From CAZTAO01 sp964611645 (GTDB lineage Bacteria; Armatimonadota; UBA5829), in contig CAZTAO010000018.1 in assembly GCA_964611645.1 (NCBI GenBank), positions 20,650-84,649 on the forward strand: a stretch of DNA of 64,000 nt, given 5' to 3'. Position 1 is the first letter of the stretch. Each line of letters opens with the position of its first letter. The notes below the pieces were generated by a model. That model saw only the letters and a list, made by a program, of their open reading frames with translations, was not told the DNA's origin and ran no database searches. Made by a program: the position numbers and the translations under genes. Shown here piece by piece: positions 16,277-25,880 of the stretch.

Positions 16277-17017
16277 GTGCCAACCAGGAAAGCCAAACCC
16301 CAGAGCGAGACCGACCTCCATCGCCCGGTAGCCGATTACCTGATCGACCAGGGCTATACCGTGCGAAGCGAGGTCCACAACTGTGATATCGCGGCTGTAA
16401 AGGGCGACGACCTGGTGATTGTGGAACTGAAGCTGGCCCTGAACCTGCCCCTGGTCGCGCAGGCCGCGATGCGGCAGAAGGTGACCGACTCGGTCTACAT
16501 CGCCATCCCCCGCCCCCCCAACAAGAACAAGTGGCTGAGGCGGAACAAGGCGGCGATGAGCCTGCTGCGGCGGTTGGAGATTGGGGTGATACTGGTGTCG
16601 CTGACCAACCGCAAGCCGTTGGTGGAGGTGATAACCCACCCGGAACCGTTCGAGCCACACAAGCGCCCATCAGCCCACCGCGCCATACTCCGCGAGGTCG
16701 AGAAGCGTTCAGGGGACTTCAACCAGGGCGGCTGCACGCGCACCAAACTGGTCACGGCGTATCGTGAGAACGCGGTCTTCGTGGCGGTGTGCCTCGCCCA
16801 GAACGGCCCCCAGAGTCCCCGCCAACTCCGCGCGCTGGGCACGGGCGAGAAGACCTACAACATCCTCCACGGCAACTACTACTCCTGGTTCGAGCGGGTG
16901 AAGAAGGGTGTCTACGCCCTCACTCCCAGAGGCAAGTGTGAGCTGGACCAATACCCCGAACTGGCGCAGCGCTATCGGGAGTTGCTGGCGGCGATGGGCG
17001 AGAACAGCAGCCCCTAG
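16277..17017 (+). CDS. DUF2161 family protein with PD-(D/E)xK-like motif
   Basis: A 246-residue protein starting with GTG at 16277 (MPTRKAKPQSETDLHRP), chosen because GAGGGG is 9 bases upstream and a TATAAT lies at 16240-16245 inside the longer frame that would begin at 16208. The N-terminal part has CDIAAVKGDDLVIVELKLA, the D...ExK core of the PD-(D/E)xK nuclease fold, followed by a basic segment. The C-terminal part (about 165-240) looks like a winged helix. DUF2161 proteins are annotated as putative phosphodiesterases or nucleases; the substrate is unknown. It stands alone, with no restriction or methylase partner nearby. Confidence 0.7.
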   Translation: MPTRKAKPQSETDLHRPVADYLIDQGYTVRSEVHNCDIAAVKGDDLVIVELKLALNLPLVAQAAMRQKVTDSVYIAIPRPPNKNKWLRRNKAAMSLLRRLEIGVILVSLTNRKPLVEVITHPEPFEPHKRPSAHRAILREVEKRSGDFNQGGCTRTKLVTAYRENAVFVAVCLAQNGPQSPRQLRALGTGEKTYNILHGNYYSWFERVKKGVYALTPRGKCELDQYPELAQRYRELLAAMGENSSP

Positions 17018-17052
17018 CGAGCGGGCTGTCTCTCGGCTGCTCCGACTATCCG

Positions 17053-18612
17053 CTACCTCGGTTCCCCCGCCCCCACTGTCATCACCCCGCCCTTATCCCA
17101 CCTCGCTTTGGCAGGGTTGGTGTGGCCTTGCCAGGGTGTGCCGGGGCCGATGGTGGGGAGTGGGTTCTTTATTGTCCACCAATCTGGCTTGACCTTCTTG
17201 AGCGGGTCGGTGGACAGATAGTAGGAGACGTCCCGCAGTCTGTCTGTGGTGGGTGGTCTGACAGTGAAGCTGTTGCCGGAGACAATACGGTTGCCGTGCT
17301 CGAAGTGGTTTGTGCCAAACGTCGCATAGGTCCACATAGGCAGGAGTGCGGCGTAGATGTCGTTGCCCACGAAGGCCTGACCGTCCGCCTGGGGACTCCA
17401 GGAACTCATGAAAATGCCGTTTACCGTGGCCGCGTTCCGGAAAATAGTGTTGTAAGGCCCGGCAGGCTGGCCGTGGGAGGCGTCCAGTTGGATGGAGCAC
17501 ACGATGTTGCCCTCGGCAAGGTTCGCGAATGGCCGGTTGCCGTGGAAGACTATGTCGCCTGAGTAGGTCGCCAGGAACTCCGTGCGGGTGGCGTCGCGCG
17601 AGTAGTTGTAGCCGAGCACGTTGCCGTTCGGCCCCACCTGAAACAGCATCGAGTGCCGCAGATGGCTGAATACGTTGTCCTGCGCGAGGCATTCCCCGGT
17701 ATGGCTCTGAAACACCACCCCGTACGCGCGGCCTCCGCCTCCATAATTGAACCCGTCGTGGAAATAGCAGCCCGTGACTTGTACTTTGGTGGAGTCGATC
17801 ATCCGAACGTGCGCCGAGCAGCACTTGACCAGCTCGCACCCCCTCACCCAGCAGTTCGCGGCGAGGTTGAAGCCTATGGTGTCGCCGCCGCCGGGCTTGG
17901 CAGTGTCCGCGCGCTCAATGATGAGGTTGTCGATGCCCACATCGTGCGCCATCGCCAGTTTTTGGATGGTGGGGCTGAACTCGGCCAGGTAGTCCGCGCG
18001 AAGCTCCTGCTCCAGCTTCAGTCTGTTGCCGGATATGCCTGTGATCTTCACTATCTGCCCGACAGCGTCCGCTGCCCAGGGGTTGCCGAAGTCCCACGCG
18101 GGGTCGTTGTGTTGGGTAACCCTGGCGAAGTCACCGACAGCGAACCCCGACCCGTCCCGCACATCGATCCATTTGCTGTGGATGGCTTGTGGGCTAAACG
18201 GCTGAACGGCCCCCGTGAGGCTTCCGGAGATGTTGATGCAGTTCTCTGCCGACCCGCCGAGGTCGAAGCGCAGCCTCGCGAGATTGCCCTTGGGCCCGCG
18301 CTCTCCCCGCAGCACAACTCCGCTGGGCAGTGAGACTGACGACGTGAGCCTGTAGGTTCCTGCAGGGAAGATGACAGCCTGGCGTGCAGGGTCGGACGCT
18401 GCCATGTCTATCGCTTTGCGGACCGCTGCGGTGTCGTCAGATGTTCCGTCGCCCACCGCCCCGGAGTCCTTGACCGATCTGCCGGCCTTGTCGGGAATTG
18501 CGCCCGAATACCCCGCCGAACGCCAAGCATCTATGAACGTGCGGCTGCTGGGGATAGTCGCAGCGGACGCAAGGCCACACAGACACACCGCCGCAGCGAG
18601 CAATATCGACAC
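17053..18612 (-). CDS. Secreted right-handed beta-helix protein (pectate-lyase-like)
   Basis: A 519-residue protein starting GTG (MSILLAAAVCLCGLASAATI), a hydrophobic signal sequence lacking the usual basic N-terminus; AAGGG is only 4 bases upstream, so the start is uncertain. The segment VKDSGAVGDGTSDDTAAVRKA (about 47-67) is the conserved entry of the pectate lyase superfamily / GH28-like helix (pfam12708 type), and the rest shows parallel-helix strands such as NLIIERADTA and NCWVRGCELVKCC. It probably binds or cleaves an acidic polysaccharide outside the cell. No catalytic triad could be assigned by eye. Confidence 0.75.
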   Translation of the reverse strand: MSILLAAAVCLCGLASAATIPSSRTFIDAWRSAGYSGAIPDKAGRSVKDSGAVGDGTSDDTAAVRKAIDMAASDPARQAVIFPAGTYRLTSSVSLPSGVVLRGERGPKGNLARLRFDLGGSAENCINISGSLTGAVQPFSPQAIHSKWIDVRDGSGFAVGDFARVTQHNDPAWDFGNPWAADAVGQIVKITGISGNRLKLEQELRADYLAEFSPTIQKLAMAHDVGIDNLIIERADTAKPGGGDTIGFNLAANCWVRGCELVKCCSAHVRMIDSTKVQVTGCYFHDGFNYGGGGRAYGVVFQSHTGECLAQDNVFSHLRHSMLFQVGPNGNVLGYNYSRDATRTEFLATYSGDIVFHGNRPFANLAEGNIVCSIQLDASHGQPAGPYNTIFRNAATVNGIFMSSWSPQADGQAFVGNDIYAALLPMWTYATFGTNHFEHGNRIVSGNSFTVRPPTTDRLRDVSYYLSTDPLKKVKPDWWTIKNPLPTIGPGTPWQGHTNPAKARWDKGGVMTVGAGEPR

Positions 18613-18669
18613 AAAGCCCTTACAGATGGCGCTCTCCCTGATTCGCGATTACGCGTAGTCCCGACCCGG

Positions 18670-19344
18670 CTAGAACCCCACCGCCTGATCGTACTTGCTG
18701 AATGTCGTGCTCAACTGCTCGTGCGTCACTCTCGCCTGGCCAAAATTGGTCCTGATGACGACAGCCGCCGACAGGTCGGCTCCGGAAAGATCGGCTTCGG
18801 ACAGGTTCGCGTCAGAGAGGGTGGCCCGGATGAGCTTGGCATTGGTAAAGTCAGCCCCGGACAGGTCCGCCTTTGTGAAATTGGCGTGAACAAAGTCAGC
18901 CCCGCGAGCCTTAGCCCCCGTGAGTGAGGTCCTGACCAGATTGGCTCCGCTGAAGTTCGCACTCTCCATCTCCACCCACGCGAGGTCCGCGCCTGCCAGA
19001 TCGGCCTCCATCAGGAACGATGAGCGCATCTTGGCTCCGGTGAGGCTGGCAGCCACCAGGCTTGCTTTGGGCAGGGTAGCGTCCTGAAGATTGGCGTATG
19101 AAAGGTCCGCCCTGGAGAGGTTCGCTCCGGACAAGTCCGCCCCACTGAGATTTGCGCGAGAGAGATCAGCCATATAGAGGTTGGCCCTTACCAAGCAGGC
19201 CTTCGACAGATCGGTCCCGGCCAGGCCGCTCGCGTTGAGATCCGCCTGTTCGAGGTCCAGTTCTACATTGGGGTTTTCGAGCCGCCACGCCCGCAAGGCC
19301 TTCGCCCCACGTTTGACTAGTTCCACATGCTCAGGATTTGCCAT
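18670..19344 (-). CDS. Pentapeptide-repeat protein 1
   Basis: A 224-residue protein. A short N-terminal helix region (MANPEHVELVKRGAKALRAW) is followed by about 33 tandem A(D/N)LXX pentapeptides that form a right-handed quadrilateral helix. The start at 19344 matches the paralogue 19586-20377 and has GAAGGAAG 6 bases upstream; the in-frame extension to 19419 has no similarity in the paralogue. No signal peptide, so cytoplasmic. Some family members mimic DNA and protect gyrase; most have no known role. The neighbouring paralogue and the secreted caspase-like gene share the strand. Confidence 0.9.
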   Translation of the reverse strand: MANPEHVELVKRGAKALRAWRLENPNVELDLEQADLNASGLAGTDLSKACLVRANLYMADLSRANLSGADLSGANLSRADLSYANLQDATLPKASLVAASLTGAKMRSSFLMEADLAGADLAWVEMESANFSGANLVRTSLTGAKARGADFVHANFTKADLSGADFTNAKLIRATLSDANLSEADLSGADLSAAVVIRTNFGQARVTHEQLSTTFSKYDQAVGF

Positions 19345-19585
19345 GTCGTCTTCCTTCAGCCAGTTGCCCAAAATCCCACGATACACAGTATTCCCGTGGA
19401 AGAGCGAAACTACTCCCATTATGTGGGACTCGGTCCGGCCTTAGTGTATGACTGGACAATCCGAACCTGAAGTTCCCAAGCCAATACGCAGAACCGGCAA
19501 ATTCGGCGCCAGCGTCTACGTATTTACCCAGCCGTATGGGTGGCTGCTGACCCCGGACTACGTATATACCGACCCCTTCACGGAG

Positions 19586-20377
19586 TCACTTCAGCCCCAC
19601 TGCCTCATCCAACTGCGCCTTGGTGACCTTGGCGCCATCGAGATCAGCGCCTGTCAGGTTGGTTCCCGAAAGAACTGCATCCTTCAGGTTGGCATTTGCC
19701 ATATCAGCGCCGGACAGGTTGGCATTGGTAAGGATAGCGCCTGTGAGATCGGCTCCGGCGAGCGAGGCGCAGTCGAGGTCAGCCCGGTTGAACGACGCCC
19801 CGACAAGCTCCGCATCGCGCAGGTTAGCCATAGCCAGAATTGCGCCGTTGAAGTTGGCTCTGGTAAGCATTGCCCCCGCGAAGTTCGCTCCAGTGAGGTT
19901 AGCCTCCGTCAGCCGCGCCCACACCATGTTCGCCGACGCGAGATTGGCTTCCTTGAGATTGGCATTCGTGAGCTTTGTGCCGGTGAGCAGCGCATTCGAA
20001 AGGTCACACGCGGAAAGGTCCGCGCCGGAGAGGTCCGCGCCCATAAGAAACGCCCCTTCCAGGTTGGCCCCGGTGAGCGTGGCGTTGACCATATTGGCCC
20101 CAGTCAGGCTCGCGCCGACAAGCTTCACCCCGGCAAGGTCCGCTCTGGCAAGATTCGCGCCGGTGAGGTTGGCTTCGGAGAGATCGGCCCCGTCGAAATC
20201 CGACATAGACAGGTTGGTCTCCTCGAAGTTCGCCTGGGTGAGGTTCGCCCTCTTGAGGATGACCGAGCCGAGATCGACGCCTGACAGGTCCAGAATCTCA
20301 TCGGGGTTGGCCTTGCGCCACTCCCGCACCGCGGCGCTCCCTCTTTTGACCAACGCTATGTGCTGCTCGTTTGCCAT
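19586..20377 (-). CDS. Pentapeptide-repeat protein 2
   Basis: A 263-residue paralogue of the gene at 18670-19344 with the same N-terminal module (MANEQHIALVKRGSAAVREW) and about 40 pentapeptide units up to GADLDGAKVTKAQLDEAVGL. Both genes end with a similar KVTKAQLDEAVGL / RVTHEQLSTTFSKYDQAVGF tail, showing duplication of a whole gene. AGAGGA lies 9 bases before the ATG. Cytoplasmic; function unknown. Confidence 0.9.
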   Translation of the reverse strand: MANEQHIALVKRGSAAVREWRKANPDEILDLSGVDLGSVILKRANLTQANFEETNLSMSDFDGADLSEANLTGANLARADLAGVKLVGASLTGANMVNATLTGANLEGAFLMGADLSGADLSACDLSNALLTGTKLTNANLKEANLASANMVWARLTEANLTGANFAGAMLTRANFNGAILAMANLRDAELVGASFNRADLDCASLAGADLTGAILTNANLSGADMANANLKDAVLSGTNLTGADLDGAKVTKAQLDEAVGLK

Positions 20378-20429
20378 GACCAAGTCCTCTTTCTACTGCA
20401 TCTCCCGAAAACCCAACCGACACAACTGG

Positions 20430-22334
20430 CTAATACTTGCCTTTTTCGGGTGGAGGCTCCGGGCTTACTTCAGTTACATTCGGCGCGGATTCCGGGTCTA
20501 TGGTTGTGGCCGTGGTTGTGGTAGTCTCGGAGTCCATGGTTGTTGTAGTGGTGTATGTTGTGTCAGACTCGCTGAGGTTCTTCTCCGTCTTGATGCTCTT
20601 GAGGAATGTGTCGAAGATTTTCACGTTCTCATCGAACTGCGACGGCAGCGCGGTGAATGTGAAAGTGATCCCGGTGTCGTCGCTCACACCCATAACGCAC
20701 TTGAACTTCAGAGCGGTGCTGCCGTTGGGCGAGCCTGTGTACACTATCGACTTGGCCTGCAAGTCGGCGAACTTCAGGTCCGACCTGGAGAGAACCTTGA
20801 AATCGGATATTGAGTGCGGCGCATTGGCCTCGCTCAATTTCACATAATCGGCCAATGACATATTGCCGACCACTTCAACTACAAGGTTGATGTTCGGCGC
20901 GAACCCGTCTTTGCTGGGTCCGACGATGGCGAACTGCGCCCCCGGGGTCGAGGCGTCTCCAAGCTTCCTGTATGTCCAGTCCTTGGGGCGGGAGAACGCC
21001 AACCCCTCGAAGTCCTCCGTAACCCAAACCACGGGCTTGGAGGGTGTGCTGGGCTTCACGGCAGCGGGCTTGACAGGCTTCGCGGGCGGCTTGGCCGGCT
21101 TTACGGCGGGTTTCACGACCTTCGCCACCAGCTTACCTTCGAGTGTGACCTGCTTGCCGCGCTGAGCCGTTACCTGGTAGACTGCGTCACTGTAGCCCTT
21201 CAGGCTCAAGCCAACTTCCACTTTCTTGCTCTTGGAGGCTCCCATGTCCACTTCGACCACACACGGCGTCACCTGGCGCTCCACATCCCCATCGTCCTCA
21301 TCAACATAGACCGTGGCTCCCGCAGGCTTGCTGGTCACTTTGATCTTGCCGGTTGTGGATATCTGCTCGACAGGGGTTGCGCCGGGGGTGTCTTCGGTTC
21401 GGGCCGGGGTTGTGGCCAGATTGCCGGAGCCGGAATCCTCGCCGGATTCACCGATTGGCACAAACAGGAACTCCCCTTCGGTCTCTTTGTTGTATAGCTG
21501 CGGGGTCTGCTTGCCCTGGGTGAGGTTTCCCACGCCCTTCTGGACCTCCGCAAAAAGTTCCTGCGCGGTGAAGACCTTGCCGGGCTGGGCGGTGCGGGCG
21601 TTGAGCTTCTCTATGAGCTTATAGGTGAACGCGCCGTGCCCCCACTGGGAGTTCTCGAAAGATTTCTGCCCCTTGCCACCGGCGGTGATAACCTGCCTCG
21701 CGGGGGTCTTGGCCAATACCTCGACCGCCGCCTCGCTCACATCTTCAAGGGCGCGGCTCTGGGCGAGCATGCCGCTGTAGCAGACGTCGGCTAGTATAAG
21801 AACGTGCTTGGCCGGGCAAGGCTGGAGGTATTCCCACACCCTCGACATCGGCAGGCAGGTGCTCATAAAAGGCCCGGCGTTCTGGATGTCGGAAAGCTTG
21901 ATCTTGGCGTCGTATGGGATAAGGAACCCCATCTCTCCGCCGGCGGCTGTTTTGACGGTCTGGCCGTGGCCGGAGAAGTAGATAAGTATGCGGTCCTCTT
22001 TCACAATGCGGTCGCTGTCGGCAAACTCCGACAGAGCGGCCTCGATGTTGGCTTTGGTGGCTTTGTCATCCGTAAGGGTCTTGATGTTCTCTTTCGGAAA
22101 CCCATACGACCCCACCAGGAGCTTTTGCATAGCCTTGACATCGTTCACGGAGTAGGAGAGCCAGTTGGCCTTGGGGAGTTGGGGATACTCGTTGATCCCA
22201 ATGAGCAGGGCGAAGGAGTTCTTGTATATGCTCCCCGGCTCCACTGCAAGACATGCCCCGCTTGCGCAGACAACAAAAGCCACAGCGCACGCCAATACTA
22301 CAACCCGATTGAACAATCGATACGAGCCGATCAT
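20430..22334 (-). CDS. Secreted caspase-like (peptidase C14) protein with PEGA domain
   Basis: A 634-residue exported protein; the start at 22334 (MIGSYRLFNRVVVLACAV) has GGAGGGTGGACGT upstream. After the signal peptide comes a caspase/metacaspase domain (about 42-300) with FALLIGINEY, the catalytic His123 in YFSGHG and the catalytic Cys185 in ADVCYSG. A PEGA domain (GKIKVTSKPAGATVYVDEDD) follows, then an Ala/Lys/Pro-rich linker, a roughly 150-residue beta domain (from WVTEDFEGLAFSRPKDW) resembling lipoprotein-type DcrB/PsbP folds, and a Thr-rich tail. PEGA is thought to bind envelope glycans or proteins. The catalytic dyad is intact. The extracytoplasmic location argues against a simple cell-death role. 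Confidence 0.85.
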   Translation of the reverse strand: MIGSYRLFNRVVVLACAVAFVVCASGACLAVEPGSIYKNSFALLIGINEYPQLPKANWLSYSVNDVKAMQKLLVGSYGFPKENIKTLTDDKATKANIEAALSEFADSDRIVKEDRILIYFSGHGQTVKTAAGGEMGFLIPYDAKIKLSDIQNAGPFMSTCLPMSRVWEYLQPCPAKHVLILADVCYSGMLAQSRALEDVSEAAVEVLAKTPARQVITAGGKGQKSFENSQWGHGAFTYKLIEKLNARTAQPGKVFTAQELFAEVQKGVGNLTQGKQTPQLYNKETEGEFLFVPIGESGEDSGSGNLATTPARTEDTPGATPVEQISTTGKIKVTSKPAGATVYVDEDDGDVERQVTPCVVEVDMGASKSKKVEVGLSLKGYSDAVYQVTAQRGKQVTLEGKLVAKVVKPAVKPAKPPAKPVKPAAVKPSTPSKPVVWVTEDFEGLAFSRPKDWTYRKLGDASTPGAQFAIVGPSKDGFAPNINLVVEVVGNMSLADYVKLSEANAPHSISDFKVLSRSDLKFADLQAKSIVYTGSPNGSTALKFKCVMGVSDDTGITFTFTALPSQFDENVKIFDTFLKSIKTEKNLSESDTTYTTTTTMDSETTTTTATTIDPESAPNVTEVSPEPPPEKGKY

Positions 22335-22494
22335 ACGTCCACCCTCCAATAAGGCGCTCAGCAAACCGGCAGCGCTCCACGATACCTTATAGTACACATG
22401 ATAGCACATTACTGGCGGTGGGGGGTGCGGTGTGCGCTCCTAAACGCCCGATCCACCCAGTTCTCGATCTACAGAGAGTGGTTGCCTCCAGACG

Positions 22495-24414
22495 TCAGTC
22501 CGGTAGCGCCAGGATGTGTCTCGTCATGGCCAGCCGGATATCCTGCATGTCTCGGATGTCGGTGATGATAAGCTGCTTGCTCGACTTCAGTTCGCTCACG
22601 AATGCCTCCGCCGGCTTCAGCGCAGGGTTGGATGGATCGGACTTGCGCCTGGCGTCGATTCGGTCGAGCAGGGTGGACAGGTAGCGCAGGTCGTCGTTGC
22701 CTTCCCGGAAGCACTCCCACATCAGTGTGGGCACGGGTTTGGTGAGAGTTGGGAATGTATAACCAAGCTTGTAGCTTGCCGTCCCGCCAAGGTCGAACAT
22801 GTCCCAGGCATTCCAGCCGTGCCACTGGTAGGCAAAGTCCAGGCTGCCGTCGAAGCCAAAGCGCCACACTTCCAGCCCATATGACAGTCGGTAGGCGAGA
22901 GGGATGCAGTTCACCCACGGCTGCGGGCTGGCATATACATTAACCTTCTTGCCCGCAGCATGCCACCTTGCCAGCTCCGCGCTGTCCTCAAAGATCTTGG
23001 TAACGTTTGTCATATCGAGATGCCGGAGCAGTCGCCATGACGCATCTCTCCCGCTCCCGCCCAGCGCAGTCCAGGGCTTGCCCCCAAGTTCCTTGATGGC
23101 GCGGCAGCTCTCTATGACCTGCGGGAGCATGGCGGGGCTAGGCTCGTCCTGAGCCATCAGATAGATATCCTCATAGCCCTGCGATTTCAGGAATTCCATC
23201 CCCTGTTTGTCCACCGTGGCGCAGGTGATGTAGGTCTTGCCGTCCCCGAACCCGGTCTCCTTCATCAGGCGCACGCCCTGCTCCGGCGGGCAGTACATAA
23301 CCGCGCTGGTGACCCCGTGGGCCTTCATGTCCAGCAGGTCCTCTTTCATCTGCTCGTCGGTCTTCAGGAACGAGTGAACGAATTTGGTGCGCCCTTCGTG
23401 GTATGCCTTGTAGAGCATAGGCTCCCTGCGCTGCTCTACCTCATTCTTGAGCCGATCCATTGTGATGTAGCCCGCGCCGTAGTACATTCCGCAGCCCCAC
23501 CTGGAGGGCGAGAGGCGGAAGGGCAGCACCTGGACCACCATCGGGAGTTCCACAACCCCCTCCCCCGCTTTGACCCGGACCATCGATCGGTACGAGCCTG
23601 CCTGGGCCGTTTCCGGCACGTAGACAGTCAGCCACACCTGCCGCAGCTCATTCTTGCGAATGTCGAACGGTTGGAGTGAAGCGGCATCGTCCACATCCAT
23701 GGCAGAGTGCTTGAGGATGTTGTAGCCTGTCTCGTATTTGGTCTTGCCTATGTGGGCGGTCTTGATGAGGTCGTCATCGTGGAGCAGGACAGTTGGCTGG
23801 TACAGGCAGCGGGCGAAACTTGCCGCCTTGGTGATAACCCCCTCGGGCGCCCACACAGCGTCCTGGAAGTCGGCGGGAAGATACAGCCATTTGACCACGC
23901 GCAGGTCGACCGATGCGGACGGGATGATGGCACCCCCGTCAGCCACCAGGTCCCCGACGGTCACGGTCACTTTCTCGGCATCCGCCAGAGGCCAGATGCA
24001 TAAGCTTGCGGGCTCATACTCGCCCGGAGCGGCGAAGACCCTTATATCTGCGTATTTCCTTTCGACCCTGGGGAAATCCTGCGGGAAGAGGTAGGCATAC
24101 CCGCGGGCGGGGGAGGGGCCGTTGCCCCAGGCGAGGGTTCCACCTTCCTTCAGCGCAGCCCAGCCCTCATCGGTGAACTTCTTGCTCGGCTTGGCCCACG
24201 TAACCTTGGACAAGTCCCGGAAATCCTTACGCAGACCAGGCCCGACGTCCACCGGCTCGACCCCGAAAACTATCATCTTCTCGGACTTGGGAAGCTGCCT
24301 GTCGGCCATGCGGGGCGAGCGTGTCGGAAGGGCATCGCCAACCGGGGCCGCCTGCGCCGGGGTGATCTGGACCAGCATAAGGCCCAGAAGAGCCAGGAGT
24401 ACATTACGCGCCAT
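22495..24414 (-). CDS. Secreted DUF4091 glycoside hydrolase-like protein
   Basis: A 639-residue exported protein beginning MARNVLLALLGLMLVQITPA, a clear signal peptide; starts at 24426 or 24462 are in frame but lack better SD. The middle and C-terminal part has the DUF4091 pattern: WGCGMYYGAGYI, YLMAQDEPS (possible acidic catalytic residues, about 390-400), KVNVYASPQPWVN, WRFGFDGSLDFAYQWHGWNA and FREGNDDLRYL. DUF4091 proteins form TIM-barrel glycosidase-type domains frequent in Armatimonadota and Planctomycetota. Substrate unknown. Confidence 0.8.
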   Translation of the reverse strand: MARNVLLALLGLMLVQITPAQAAPVGDALPTRSPRMADRQLPKSEKMIVFGVEPVDVGPGLRKDFRDLSKVTWAKPSKKFTDEGWAALKEGGTLAWGNGPSPARGYAYLFPQDFPRVERKYADIRVFAAPGEYEPASLCIWPLADAEKVTVTVGDLVADGGAIIPSASVDLRVVKWLYLPADFQDAVWAPEGVITKAASFARCLYQPTVLLHDDDLIKTAHIGKTKYETGYNILKHSAMDVDDAASLQPFDIRKNELRQVWLTVYVPETAQAGSYRSMVRVKAGEGVVELPMVVQVLPFRLSPSRWGCGMYYGAGYITMDRLKNEVEQRREPMLYKAYHEGRTKFVHSFLKTDEQMKEDLLDMKAHGVTSAVMYCPPEQGVRLMKETGFGDGKTYITCATVDKQGMEFLKSQGYEDIYLMAQDEPSPAMLPQVIESCRAIKELGGKPWTALGGSGRDASWRLLRHLDMTNVTKIFEDSAELARWHAAGKKVNVYASPQPWVNCIPLAYRLSYGLEVWRFGFDGSLDFAYQWHGWNAWDMFDLGGTASYKLGYTFPTLTKPVPTLMWECFREGNDDLRYLSTLLDRIDARRKSDPSNPALKPAEAFVSELKSSKQLIITDIRDMQDIRLAMTRHILALPD

Positions 24415-24583
24415 GTAACCGTCCATTTCCGTGGCCCGCCATCGCCAGGCAAACCGTCCCACCGGCCGGAAGCCACTGTACCTGCCGAAAGTCTAGCACG
24501 GAGGTTCTGTTGCCGTCAACGGTGGGGGTAGCTGAGTCCGAACGTCGGACATACTCGCCTAGCGGCTATCTAGCAAACGCTGG

Positions 24584-25480
24584 TCAAGAGAGGTTGGAGA
24601 GAGCGGAGTTGATCAGCGCGCAGGCAGTTCCCGGCTTCTTCATCCCAACAAGAAAGGTCTTGCCCTCGGTTGTATCTATCTTGAGCATCGGTGCCGTGCT
24701 GTCGCCGAATATCTCCATCCCATCATAAGTGCGACCCCAGCCTCGGTGACCTCTGAATGACTCCGTGAGGGGATGCGGGTCGGCAACGGCGCAGGATCGC
24801 ACCTGCGTTATCGGGATCATCAGCCGAAACGGCCCAAACCTGGCCGCTATCTTCTCTCGGCTTATCACTATTTCCTTCCACCCGACTATGCTACCGTACG
24901 CCGCCCCGATGAATGCTGGAATCACGCCCATCCAGCTACCCAGGAACGCAACCGCAAAGACGGCTGCGGTAAGGAGCGCCAAAAGCAGTTCCAGCGGTAT
25001 TGAAAAGCGCGCGCCTTCTCGATAGTAGAACTTCTCCCCTGGTTCAATCTCCACTGTCTCAGAATCGGCCGTACGCTGCAGTACGTAGAATGGGCGCCGC
25101 GCCTCAATTGCCGATTGGACTCCGACCGTGAGTAGGGTGAGTTCAAGCCAGAACAGCCCAAACATCTTGCTGCACACAAACCATCCGAATACTCCCAGTC
25201 CCACCACTGTGAGGACAGCCCAGAAATTGAACCGCTTCTCCCGCTCGCTCCAAGACCACTGCCGGTTAATCTGCCAACCAACAATGCATAGAAGGAAACC
25301 GAACAGAACCCGTCCGACGTAGCGGAGCATCCAGGAGACATCCGGAGTGAGGCCAGGAAGAGGGGTGGCGTGACCCGACATCTCCTGCCAATGCATCATT
25401 GGGACAATGGCGGTCGTGACAACCATCAGAAACGGCAAGATCTCCAGCCTCCACGGATGCTGTTTCAAAGCTTCTCTCAT
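24584..25480 (-). CDS. Multi-pass membrane protein with DUF1648-like N-terminus and PH-like C-terminus
   Basis: A 298-residue membrane protein with about five or six hydrophobic segments (around residues 14-34, 50-70, 85-105, 110-125, 160-180, 185-205). The N-terminus (LPFLMVVTTAIVPMMHWQEM) resembles the DUF1648 module of SdpI-type proteins. The C-terminal soluble part (about 205-298) has REKIAARFGPFRLMIPITQV and FLVGMKKPGTACALINSALS, like a bacterial PH-type domain. Its ATG overlaps the stop of the GntR regulator (TGATG), so the two are one operon, as usual for YtrA regulators and the membrane proteins they control. Role in envelope or antibiotic stress is inferred. Confidence 0.7.
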   Translation of the reverse strand: MREALKQHPWRLEILPFLMVVTTAIVPMMHWQEMSGHATPLPGLTPDVSWMLRYVGRVLFGFLLCIVGWQINRQWSWSEREKRFNFWAVLTVVGLGVFGWFVCSKMFGLFWLELTLLTVGVQSAIEARRPFYVLQRTADSETVEIEPGEKFYYREGARFSIPLELLLALLTAAVFAVAFLGSWMGVIPAFIGAAYGSIVGWKEIVISREKIAARFGPFRLMIPITQVRSCAVADPHPLTESFRGHRGWGRTYDGMEIFGDSTAPMLKIDTTEGKTFLVGMKKPGTACALINSALSNLS

Positions 25481-25860
25481 CAGTTCTGCTCCCTTGGCTT
25501 CTGCCCCAATAGCTCGATCAGATACTCCGTGGTGAAGCCTAGATGATAAGCATCAACCCGCAGTTTCTCGGTCATTTCGCGGATGATGCGTTTGCGGTCA
25601 TTGTCGCGGAGGCGGTCGCCGCGCTCCGCGATAATTGTCGCGCCTTGGCCAACCCTCATTCTTAGAACTCCCTGCGACTCCATCTCGCGATATGCCTTGT
25701 AGACCGTGTTGACGTTGATCTCCAGATCGTGCGCGAGGTCCCGGACAGAGGGTAGGCGGTCGCCCTTGGTGAGCGTTCCTTCGGCGACCTGCGCCTTTAC
25801 CTGGTCGACTATCTGTTGGTAGAGAGGAGAATCCGCTTCGTCTCTGAGCCTGAGCAACAT
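25480..25860 (-). CDS. GntR-family transcriptional regulator, YtrA subfamily
   Basis: A 126-residue regulator: an N-terminal winged helix (SPLYQQIVDQVKAQVAEGTL, then GDRLPSVRDLAHDLEINVNT and VYKAYREMESQGVL) with only a short C-terminal helical segment, the length and layout of the YtrA subfamily. These usually repress their own operon. SD GGAGAG is 6 bases before the ATG. It is translationally coupled to the membrane protein, and an inverted repeat overlaps the promoter just upstream. Confidence 0.9.
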   Translation of the reverse strand: MLLRLRDEADSPLYQQIVDQVKAQVAEGTLTKGDRLPSVRDLAHDLEINVNTVYKAYREMESQGVLRMRVGQGATIIAERGDRLRDNDRKRIIREMTEKLRVDAYHLGFTTEYLIELLGQKPREQN

Positions 25861-25880
25861 GACCGTCTCTCCGCGTACAA

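Noticed and set aside
13738..24414. A single polysaccharide-utilisation locus from 13.7 to 24.4 kb
   Set aside because: Genes are on both strands, mixed with unrelated functions, and no SusC/SusD-type or transporter genes are present.
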